Shown here: in pieces, positions 1 to 5,623 of the stretch
How the letters are laid out: the number at the start of each line of letters is the position of its first letter
Position numbering within the stretch: position 1 is the stretch's first letter
Assembly (NCBI GenBank): GCA_013042035.1
Contig: JABDQX010000092.1
Span: 1 to 8,742 of the forward strand
DNA length: 8,742 nucleotides
From: Gammaproteobacteria bacterium
GTDB lineage: Bacteria > Pseudomonadota > Gammaproteobacteria > HK1
Direction: 5' to 3'
The notes under the pieces: model-generated
Told to the model about the DNA's origin: nothing
What the model saw: the letters and a program-made list of their open reading frames with translations, nothing else
The model's database searches: none
Made by a program: the position numbers and the translations under genes

Positions 1-135
1 CATCTGGCCGAGGCCCTCGATATCCTGTGTCAACAACAGCGCGCGCGCCCCCATCCGGGCCGCGGCCAGTGCCGCCTCGGTACCGGCGTGGCCGCCACCA
101 ATGATAATGACGTCGAAGGGTTGGGGGTATTGCAT
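1..135 (-). CDS. mnmG: MnmG (GidA) tRNA uridine-34 modification enzyme, N-terminal fragment
   Basis: This is the first 45 codons of a gene that continues past the left edge. The peptide begins MQYPQPFDVIIIGGGHAGTE and ends IEGLGQM. It matches the start of MnmG almost residue for residue, including the FAD-binding beta-alpha-beta fold with Gly-rich core IIGGGHAG (about residues 11-18). MnmG works with MnmE in the cytoplasm to add the (carboxymethyl)aminomethyl group to wobble uridine 34 of certain tRNAs, using FAD, NADH and a folate C1 unit. The ATG at 133-135 is the family's usual start; the frame upstream has no start codon before a stop. No clear Shine-Dalgarno sequence precedes it. The gene lies 131 bases downstream of dat on the same strand. 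In many proteobacteria mnmG sits near the replication origin beside rsmG and parAB, which cannot be checked here. Identity is close to certain despite truncation. Confidence 0.95.
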   Translation of the reverse strand, partial: MQYPQPFDVIIIGGGHAGTEAALAAARMGARALLLTQDIEGLGQM

Positions 136-266
136 AACGTAAAGCGAAAAAGCGGGGAATCGAGGCGATTTTTGCGCGAATTCGAGGTCAATAGTAAATC
201 ATTGAGCCATATGCAAAACTCGAATTGTGCTTCATCACAAGGCAAAAATGCGCGAAAAAGCAGAGC
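136..266. other. Intergenic spacer between dat and mnmG
   Basis: This 131-base AT-rich spacer has no convincing gene. Read leftwards it should hold any terminator for dacA-dat and any promoter for mnmG. No strong hairpin followed by a T run was seen after the dat stop, and no clear -35/-10 pair could be fixed. A TTGACC hexamer on the minus strand lacks a good -10 partner. The 10-mer GCGAAAAAGC occurs twice on the plus strand (144-153 and 252-261), once near each end of the spacer; the meaning is unknown and it may be chance. Read-through from dat into mnmG remains possible. Confidence 0.4.
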
Positions 267-1109
267 TTATATGGAATATCTGTCCCGATAATCCTGGAAA
301 AGAGACCATATTTTCTTCCAGAAAGGTCCGGGTCGACCGTCTCCCACAGGGTGGCCATCGACCTCTATCACCGGCACGACTTCCATTATGGAACCGGTAA
401 TCCACATCTCGTCCACATCGTGCAACGTCGTTGCCGGAATGCTGGCCATATCAACGGGGATTCCGGCCGCGGTAGCCAGTTCAATCACCAAATTCCGTGT
501 GGTGCCACTGAACAATAATCGTTTGTCCGGCGGGGTCACAACGCGATTGTTCCGGACGACGAATACGTTGCTTGCCGCCCCCTCGGTTACTTGGTTGTCC
601 CGTATCAGAATGCTTTCCGTGCAGTCTGCGTCGACGGCCTCCTGACGAAGCAGCACATTACCAAGCAGGGAAATGGATTTGATGTCGCAACGGCCCCAGC
701 GGATATCGGGCCGGGTAACTACCCTGGCCGGTTTTATATCGGTAGCGGTGGCCAGGGGTCGGCTCGTAACCAACACCGTTGGCGTTACCCCTTCCGGAAA
801 GGCGTGAAGTCTTGGCGCGACACCGCGCGTGACCTGCAGATAGATGGCCTGATTACCACCACCATTGCGCCGAATCAATTCATCCAGCAGTTCGTTCCAT
901 TGGGCGCGGGTGTGGGGGTTTTCGATCCGAACCGTGGCGAGGCCTTTTTCCAGGCGCTCCAGGTGCCGGTCTTGCAGGAAGCCTTTTCCGCCATAAACGG
1001 GAAATACTTCATACACGCCGTCCCCGAACAAGAAACCGCGATCCAAAACGGATATACGAGTTTCTTCGATTGGCCCATAGGCGCCGTTCAGGTAGGCGAT
1101 GGTGCTCAT
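267..1109 (-). CDS. dat: D-amino-acid (D-alanine) aminotransferase, PLP fold class IV
   Basis: The 280-residue protein has the usual length for D-amino-acid transaminase, a cytoplasmic PLP enzyme that interconverts D-alanine plus 2-oxoglutarate with pyruvate plus D-glutamate, both peptidoglycan precursors. Visible motifs: the N-terminal block SVLDRGFLFGDGVYEVF (residues 20-36), with Tyr33 matching the substrate-site Tyr of bacterial D-AAT; TRGVAPRLHAFP (94-105), whose Arg100 and His102 form the carboxylate trap typical of D-specific enzymes rather than BCAT or ADCL; the PLP lysine Lys144 in CDIKSISLLGN; and TEGAASN (175-181), with Glu176 contacting the pyridine nitrogen. The ATG at 1107-1109 fits the family start, though no strong Shine-Dalgarno is seen. 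It begins 33 bases after the dacA stop, so the two are probably cotranscribed. The R-x-H motif makes the D-alanine assignment firmer than a generic class IV call. Confidence 0.92.
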   Translation of the reverse strand: MSTIAYLNGAYGPIEETRISVLDRGFLFGDGVYEVFPVYGGKGFLQDRHLERLEKGLATVRIENPHTRAQWNELLDELIRRNGGGNQAIYLQVTRGVAPRLHAFPEGVTPTVLVTSRPLATATDIKPARVVTRPDIRWGRCDIKSISLLGNVLLRQEAVDADCTESILIRDNQVTEGAASNVFVVRNNRVVTPPDKRLLFSGTTRNLVIELATAAGIPVDMASIPATTLHDVDEMWITGSIMEVVPVIEVDGHPVGDGRPGPFWKKIWSLFQDYRDRYSI

Positions 1110-1142
1110 ATGATTTCAAAGTATCCCGGATTTATTACGGTT

Positions 1143-2318
1143 CTAATGGAAATATAACCTTATCGCATCGAATGTCTGCTTCCACATACCGCCTTCCGGT
1201 ACAGCATGCAACGCGACGATTGGGCGCTCGACCAGCGTTTTATTGCCGAGGGCAATCCGTATTTTTCCGTAGACACCCCCCTCGGCAATCGGCGCCATAA
1301 TCAGGGCATTCATCTGCGTGTCGGCGCTAATGGCATCCTGCTGTCCGGCAGGTACGGTAATGTAGAGATCTTTTTCGATACCCACATCAAGCATGTCGGT
1401 CGAGCCTTTCCACACAGGTACTGTCCTAATGATATTTCCACGACCGTATAATCGATGCGTTTCGAAAAAGCGAAATCCGTAACGTAGCAAGGACTGTGCT
1501 GCCCGGGTTCGGGACTTGACGCTGTTTGCACCCATTACGACGGATATGACTCGCATGTTTTTCTGTTGGGCCGAAGCAACCAAACAATAACCGGCGGCCT
1601 CCGTGTAGCCTGTCTTGATGCCGTCAACGCTCTCATCCCGCCATAGCAACTTGTTGCGGTTGAATTGCTTGATGCTGTTGTATTCATACGATTTGATGGC
1701 GTGTAACTTGTAAAGCTCCGGAAAATCCCTTATCAGCGCGCTTCCCAATCTGGCCATATCCCGCGTGGTGGTGTAATGGTTCGCCACTGGAAGACCGGTG
1801 GCATTGGCGAAATGGGAGCCGGTCAGGCCCAGCCGTTTGGCTTCCTGATTCATACGTTGTGCGAAAACCGATTCGTCTCCCGCGATATGTTCCGCCAATG
1901 CCACGCTGGCGTCATTGCCGGATTGCACAATGATACCTTTGAGCAGTACGCTCACGGGCACATGCGTATTGACTTCCACGAAGGTTCGGGATCCGGGGGT
2001 GCGCCATGCCTTTTCACTGATGAGCACCTTTTCATCCAGGGTAAGATTTCCGGCCCGCAGTTCGGAAAACACAACGTAGGATGTCATCATCTTTGTCAGA
2101 CTGGCGGGTTTGACTCGCTCGTCGGCATTTTTCTCCGCTAAAACGGCGCCACTGTAAATATCGATCAAAAGATATCCGCTGGCATTGATGCTAGGTGGCG
2201 AGGGGGGCACCAAGGGTTCCGCGACCGCGACGGATGATATGGCGAGGAATAGAAAAATCAAAGCAAGGGGAGCTTCCATTGTCCGGGATAACGATGGCGT
2301 TGGGTAACGTTTATGCAT
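1143..2318 (-). CDS. dacA: D-alanyl-D-alanine carboxypeptidase (PBP5/6 family, DacA)
   Basis: The 391-residue protein is a low-molecular-weight penicillin-binding protein (peptidase family S11). In the periplasm it removes the terminal D-Ala from pentapeptide stems of peptidoglycan. All three active-site motifs are present: S73-L-T-K76 (acylating Ser and Lys), S133-G-N135, and K235-T-G237. An N-terminal signal sequence is clear: basic residues (His2, Lys3, Arg4, Arg12), a hydrophobic stretch (about 17-32), and a likely cleavage after AVA before EPLVPP. A C-terminal PBP5-type beta domain follows, ending in a segment (EGGMWKQTFDAIRLYFH) that could be the amphipathic membrane anchor usual for this family. 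The ATG at 2316-2318 is preferred over the internal ATG at 2277-2279, because the shorter form would lack a positive n-region. A promoter lies 42-70 bases upstream. dat follows, making an operon that recycles and trims D-alanine. Confidence 0.95.
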   Translation of the reverse strand: MHKRYPTPSLSRTMEAPLALIFLFLAISSVAVAEPLVPPSPPSINASGYLLIDIYSGAVLAEKNADERVKPASLTKMMTSYVVFSELRAGNLTLDEKVLISEKAWRTPGSRTFVEVNTHVPVSVLLKGIIVQSGNDASVALAEHIAGDESVFAQRMNQEAKRLGLTGSHFANATGLPVANHYTTTRDMARLGSALIRDFPELYKLHAIKSYEYNSIKQFNRNKLLWRDESVDGIKTGYTEAAGYCLVASAQQKNMRVISVVMGANSVKSRTRAAQSLLRYGFRFFETHRLYGRGNIIRTVPVWKGSTDMLDVGIEKDLYITVPAGQQDAISADTQMNALIMAPIAEGGVYGKIRIALGNKTLVERPIVALHAVPEGGMWKQTFDAIRLYFH

Positions 2319-2359
2319 AAGTGGAAAGACTCAGCGAGATAGTGGGAAACAAGGTACGC

Positions 2360-2388
2360 ATTGTACATGCTGGCTCTTATGATGAAAA
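2360..2388 (-). promoter_or_regulatory. Predicted sigma70-type promoter of dacA-dat
   Basis: On the minus strand, TTTTCA (plus coordinates 2383-2388) and TACAAT (2360-2365) are separated by exactly 17 bases. The -35 box matches TTGACA at four of six positions and the -10 box matches TATAAT at five of six. The predicted start of transcription is near 2352, leaving a leader of about 34 bases before the dacA ATG, which supports the longer dacA start. The leader has no strong Shine-Dalgarno sequence. Confidence 0.55.
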
Positions 2389-2417
2389 TCCTTCCCGTGC
2401 CATCCGGGACAGCATTT

Positions 2418-2444
2418 CTCAATAGACCGCCCTCAATAGGCCGC
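2418..2444. repeat. Pair of 13-base direct repeats, operator-like
   Basis: CTCAATAGACCGC (2418-2430) and CTCAATAGGCCGC (2432-2444) differ at one base and are set 14 bases apart, start to start. They lie between the dacA promoter and the promoter of the lipid operon, outside any coding region. A tandem site for a regulator is possible, but no known operator was recognised and the repeat may be chance or a local duplication. Confidence 0.4.
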
Positions 2445-2483
2445 ACGTTGGTTAACGCCCCTGCCCGCATGGGTGGTAGCCTA

Positions 2484-2511
2484 TTCATGCCTTTTACTTA
2501 CATGCTATAAT
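2484..2511 (+). promoter_or_regulatory. Predicted extended -10 promoter of the type III PKS / pfaD / PKS operon
   Basis: TATAAT at 2506-2511 is a perfect -10 hexamer and is preceded by TGC at 2503-2505, giving the extended -10 form TGnTATAAT. The -35 region is poor; TTCATG at 2484-2489 with a 16-base spacer matches three of six positions. This is expected for promoters that rely on the extended -10. The predicted start of transcription falls around 2518-2521, just before the ten-G run, leaving a leader of about 115 bases before the type III PKS ATG. Confidence 0.6.
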
Positions 2512-2523
2512 GCCGCCCGTATT

Positions 2524-2533
2524 GGGGGGGGGG
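2524..2533 (+). repeat. Homopolymer run of ten G residues at the predicted transcript start
   Basis: Ten consecutive G residues directly follow ATT, about 13 bases downstream of the -10 hexamer. Such runs are prone to slipped-strand mispairing and occur at phase-variable loci in other bacteria. Here the run lies outside coding sequence, so a length change would alter the initial transcribed region rather than a reading frame. The run length could also be a sequencing or assembly error. Confidence 0.8.
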
Positions 2534-2633
2534 TACGCAGCATTAATCATTTGAGATCAATGGGTTTTTTGTTTTTTAGTTGTTTCTTGCCGGAATGAGG
2601 CTTGATGTAAAAATTCAAACGGAGATTCGAAGT

Positions 2634-3821
2634 ATGAATCAAAAAGAGGCGCATATCGCTGGTACAGGTACCGCTTTTCCTTATCCCATTCCCGCTGAAC
2701 ATTATCGGGAAATGGACGAAAAAATGCGCAGAATTCATGGACAACCGGAATCCATTATTCTGACGCTCAAAGGTCTGTCTCAGAAGACCGGGATACGCTT
2801 TCATCACACTGTATGCCCTCATTGGCTACCGGAAGACAAATCGCCGGCTGATTTTCCGGAAGTACAGGATGTCGTTTTGCAGGAGGATATCTTTACACCT
2901 TATAACTACGCGCCGCCTTTCTGGAAGCGCCTGAGTGTTTTCAAGGAAATGCTGGGGAAGTTGGGCATCAAGGCCGCCCGCAATGCCATCGCGGACTGGG
3001 GCGGAGACCCCAAGGATATTACGCATATTTTCACGACATCCACCAGTGGATGGTCTGAACCCGGTCTGCCGAGTATGCTTATCAGAGCCCTTGATTTGCG
3101 TTACGACTGTCAAAAGGCCGAGCTCAATTTCAACGGTTGCTTTTGTGGCGCGACCTGCCTGCGGCTGGCAAGGGATGCCATCCGTGCAGGTGACGCCAAG
3201 GCCGTTCTGGCGGTTGCCGTTGAGATGCCGACATTGCATTACAATATAACTTTAACGGAAATGGATGATTTGGTTCCCCACGCAATCTTCAGGGATGGCG
3301 CGGCGGCGGTGGTTCTGGCCCCGGAAGGAAAATGGAAATATAAAAAGACCGGTATGTCCATCGTGCCGGACACCACCGAACGGATGACCTTTAATCCACC
3401 CATACGGCCCGGTGATGATTCCTATCGGATGCATCTGGATAAAGATGTGGGCGTTGCATTGGATATCTATTTTCGAGAGGGACCTGGTGCCGAAATCCTG
3501 AAGAATGTCTATGACGATAAATCGAAGCCCTCCCCAGAATTGGGAGTCCATCCCGGTGGGGTCAAGATTTTGGAAGGCATGAAAAGACCGCTTATGGAAC
3601 ACGGCTGGCCTGAAAACGGGTTGGATGACTCTTTCGAAACGCTGTTTTCCTACGGGAATCTCGGCGCGGCGGCCATGCTTGCCGTTCTGGACAGAAAGCT
3701 GAAAGCCTTCAAGGAGGAAGAACTTGCGGGCACCAGTACAAGGGAGAGTAAGGAACTCGTTACCATGGCCTTCGGGCCGGGTGTAACGGTCGAATGGGGG
3801 CTTCTGGAAGAGGTCGCATAG
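2634..3821 (+). CDS. Type III polyketide synthase (chalcone synthase-like)
   Basis: The 395-residue protein has the length and fold signature of type III PKSs, homodimeric ketosynthases that extend a CoA- or carrier-bound starter with malonyl-CoA and cyclise the chain to pyrones, resorcinols or phloroglucinols. The catalytic triad is complete: Cys169 in FNGCFCGATCLRLA, His306 in LGVHPGGVKIL, and Asn342 in FSYGNLGAAA. Also typical are the block TTSTSGWSEPG, the Phe219 equivalent of the chalcone synthase gatekeeper in IFRDGAAAVV, and the C-terminal AFGPGVTVEWGLL. The ATG at 2634 is chosen because GGAG lies nine bases upstream (2621-2624); an in-frame TTG at 2580 would add 18 residues unlike the family. 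It is the first gene of the cluster, followed by pfaD after 103 bases, so its starter is probably a long acyl chain from the downstream synthase (inference). Alkylresorcinol and alkylpyrone synthase are the most plausible activities; the exact product cannot be read from sequence. Confidence 0.9.
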   Translation: MNQKEAHIAGTGTAFPYPIPAEHYREMDEKMRRIHGQPESIILTLKGLSQKTGIRFHHTVCPHWLPEDKSPADFPEVQDVVLQEDIFTPYNYAPPFWKRLSVFKEMLGKLGIKAARNAIADWGGDPKDITHIFTTSTSGWSEPGLPSMLIRALDLRYDCQKAELNFNGCFCGATCLRLARDAIRAGDAKAVLAVAVEMPTLHYNITLTEMDDLVPHAIFRDGAAAVVLAPEGKWKYKKTGMSIVPDTTERMTFNPPIRPGDDSYRMHLDKDVGVALDIYFREGPGAEILKNVYDDKSKPSPELGVHPGGVKILEGMKRPLMEHGWPENGLDDSFETLFSYGNLGAAAMLAVLDRKLKAFKEEELAGTSTRESKELVTMAFGPGVTVEWGLLEEVA

Positions 3822-3823
3822 CC

Positions 3824-3860
3824 ATTTCCTGCCGACTGCCTTCGGTAGTCGGCAAGAAAT
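3824..3860 (+). terminator. Stem-loop after the type III PKS, possible weak terminator or mRNA structure
   Basis: Three bases past the stop codon lies an inverted repeat. TGCCGACT (3830-3837) pairs perfectly with AGTCGGCA (3847-3854) around a loop containing C(TTCG)G. The stem extends outward, after one C-A mismatch, by ATTTC (3824-3828) with GAAAT (3856-3860). No T run follows directly; the nearest TTTT starts about ten bases on. It therefore looks more like an intercistronic processing or partial-termination element than a strong intrinsic terminator. Confidence 0.5.
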
Positions 3861-3924
3861 GACACGGTAATTTTCCGACGCGGTAAACGCCGCAACCAAG
3901 AATATTTAGTGTCTCTGAAAACAA

Positions 3925-5547
3925 ATGGATAACCCATCATCTGGCAAGTTATATTGTACATCTCCGGTTGAACCGGTATTTTCAAGCACCTCGAAAGGTT
4001 TCCTGCCTTTACTGGAAGACATCCGTTCTCCTCTTACCCTGATCCTCGATACGAATAGTCCACGAATCGGTATCGTTCGCGATGCCGACATCCATACCCA
4101 ATCAAGCGTGGTGAATGCCTTGCCGATTCAGGGGATTCTGCCTCCCATGTATCCCGAGTGGCTGGGCGATCGAGGCTTTTCGGAGACCCACGGGGTGCGT
4201 TTTCCCTATGTGGGTGGCGAGATGGCCCTGGGTATCTCCACGCCTGCCATGGTAATTGCCCTCGGCAAGGCCGGTATGTTGGGTTTTTTGGGTAGCGCGG
4301 GCCTTGCTCCGGAAGAAATCGCCAGGCAGTGTCGGGAAATCCAGGCAGAGCTCGACCCAAAAGGGCTTCCCTGGGGCATCAACCTCATTCACTCTCCCCA
4401 GGAACCCCAACAGGAAGAAGCGCTTGTCGGGTTAGCCCTTGAATTCGGCATTACCCGCATGTCGGTTTCGGCCTTCATGAGCCTGACGCCTACCGTGGTT
4501 TATTACGCCTGTAAGGGACTGGCCCGGACGCCGGACGGCGCCATCGGCCGCAAAAATCATCTGTTCGCCAAGATTTCCCGCCCCGAGATGGCGAAGCACT
4601 TCATCGCACCACCACCGGATAACCTGCTTGGCGCGTTGGTGACGGAAGGCCGCCTGACCCGGGAAGAGGCGGAACTGGCTGCCCAAATACCGGTTTGCGA
4701 AGACATCACCGTGGAGTCCGATTCCGGTGGTCACACCGATTTTAGACCCATGACGCCTTTGTTTTCCGCTATCACCGACCTTCGGGATCGATTGGTAAAC
4801 CAATACGGCTTTTCTCGCCCCGTGCGCCTGGGTGTCGCCGGTGGGCTCGGTACGCCCCAGTCGGTCGCCGCCGCCTTTGCCATGGGCGCTGCCTACGTGT
4901 TGGTGGGGTCGGTTCATCAGTCGGCAATGGAGTCGGGTCTTTCGGAATCGGCCAGAAATCTGCTGGCCGATGCTGGAATTGCCGATGTATCCGATGCCCC
5001 GGCGGGAGACATGCTCGAAGTGGGCGCCAAGGTTCAGGTGCTCAAACGTGGCGTCCTGTACGCTTCCCGCGCCAAACTGCTCGGGGATCTCTACCACCGC
5101 CATGAAAGCCTGGAGGAGATCTCTGCCAGGGACAAAGCCAATCTGGAGGAGAAGATATTTCTCGCCCCCCTGGATGAGGTGTGGCGACAGACCCGGGAAT
5201 ATATGGCCCAACACGATCCGAAACAGCTCGAACGCGCAAAGGCCTCTCCCCATAAACGGATGGCATTGGTGTTTCGGTGGTACCTGGGCCAATCCTCCCG
5301 CTGGGCGGTGGATGGCGAAACCGGGCGGCGTGTCGATTATCAAATATGGACAGGCCCCGCCATCGGCGCCTTCAACGATTGGGTCAGGGATTCTTTCCTG
5401 GCGCCGCTGGAAAATCGTCAGGTAGCACAGATAGGACGGAATCTCATGGAGGGGGCTGCGGTCATGACCCGCCTTCAACAGTTACGAGCGGCGGGTTTCC
5501 CCATACAACCCGGCAGTTACCGTTTCGAACCTCGCCGATTACGCTAA
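3925..5547 (+). CDS. pfaD: PfaD-family flavin enoyl reductase of PUFA/polyketide synthase
   Basis: The 540-residue protein matches PfaD, the stand-alone FMN-dependent trans-acting enoyl reductase of PUFA synthases and related secondary-lipid PKSs. Its TIM barrel resembles nitronate monooxygenase. Visible blocks: ALPIQGILPPMYPEWLGDRGF, followed by FPYVGGEMALGISTPAMVIALGKAGMLGFLGSAGL (N-terminal barrel); DSGGHTD (266-272), with His270 in the conserved active-site position; and GVAGGLGTPQSVAAAFAMGA (303-322), with VLVGSVHQS, the phosphate-binding end of the FMN site. It would reduce selected enoyl-ACP intermediates on the partner synthase, so double bonds are removed in some cycles and kept in others. 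The ATG at 3925 is the first start after an in-frame stop at 3916. It lacks a clear Shine-Dalgarno, and the first 25 or so residues are not conserved, so the true start is a little uncertain. The type I synthase follows after 76 bases. Confidence 0.92.
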   Translation: MDNPSSGKLYCTSPVEPVFSSTSKGFLPLLEDIRSPLTLILDTNSPRIGIVRDADIHTQSSVVNALPIQGILPPMYPEWLGDRGFSETHGVRFPYVGGEMALGISTPAMVIALGKAGMLGFLGSAGLAPEEIARQCREIQAELDPKGLPWGINLIHSPQEPQQEEALVGLALEFGITRMSVSAFMSLTPTVVYYACKGLARTPDGAIGRKNHLFAKISRPEMAKHFIAPPPDNLLGALVTEGRLTREEAELAAQIPVCEDITVESDSGGHTDFRPMTPLFSAITDLRDRLVNQYGFSRPVRLGVAGGLGTPQSVAAAFAMGAAYVLVGSVHQSAMESGLSESARNLLADAGIADVSDAPAGDMLEVGAKVQVLKRGVLYASRAKLLGDLYHRHESLEEISARDKANLEEKIFLAPLDEVWRQTREYMAQHDPKQLERAKASPHKRMALVFRWYLGQSSRWAVDGETGRRVDYQIWTGPAIGAFNDWVRDSFLAPLENRQVAQIGRNLMEGAAVMTRLQQLRAAGFPIQPGSYRFEPRRLR

Positions 5548-5623
5548 ATCCAGGTGTCTATTCGAGTCGCGCGGCACTCGGTACACACTTGGACAAAGAT
5601 ACTGCTCTTTAAGGACCCTCCCA

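Larger units (their letters stand above)
2319..2633. other. Divergent control region between dacA and the lipid/PKS operon
   Basis: This 315-base stretch holds no convincing gene. From left to right it contains the dacA leader, a minus-strand promoter for dacA (2360-2388), a pair of 13-base direct repeats (2418-2444), a plus-strand extended -10 promoter (2484-2511), a ten-G run (2524-2533), a T-rich run (2565-2577) and the Shine-Dalgarno of the type III PKS (2621-2624). The order suggests that a regulator bound at the repeats could influence both directions; this is inference. Confidence 0.6.

Noticed and set aside
144..261. Two copies of GCGAAAAAGC as attachment sites or a functional repeat
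   Set aside because: A ten-base match in an AT-rich spacer is weak, it has no integrase or element next to it, and chance cannot be excluded.
591..1157. A 188-codon open frame on the plus strand
   Set aside because: It is antisense to dat, which has all its PLP and substrate-site residues.
2277..2279. Internal ATG as an alternative dacA start
   Set aside because: It would give a signal peptide with an acidic residue and no positive charge at the N-terminus. The upstream ATG supplies Lys and Arg and fits the predicted promoter.
2258..2488. A 76-codon minus-strand frame overlapping the start of dacA
   Set aside because: It covers the dacA promoter and the dacA N-terminus in another frame, with no recognisable product or ribosome site.
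2551..2577. TTGAGATCAA plus T runs as an intrinsic terminator
   Set aside because: The fold is short, AT-rich and has only a two-base loop, and it lies inside the leader of the operon. It is not a credible stem without alignment support.
2580..2633. TTG-initiated 18-residue extension of the type III PKS
   Set aside because: It has no Shine-Dalgarno and its residues do not look like the family N-terminus. The ATG at 2634 has GGAG at suitable spacing and starts just before the conserved IAGTGTAFP block.
4432..5478. A 348-codon open frame on the minus strand
   Set aside because: It is antisense to pfaD and shows no family motif. The plus-strand frame carries the FMN-site and DSGGHTD motifs.
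5563..5580. CGAGT/ACTCG inverted repeat between pfaD and the type I synthase as a terminator
   Set aside because: The stem is only five base pairs with an eight-base loop and no T run follows. The next gene has a good ribosome site 31 bases later, so read-through is more likely.
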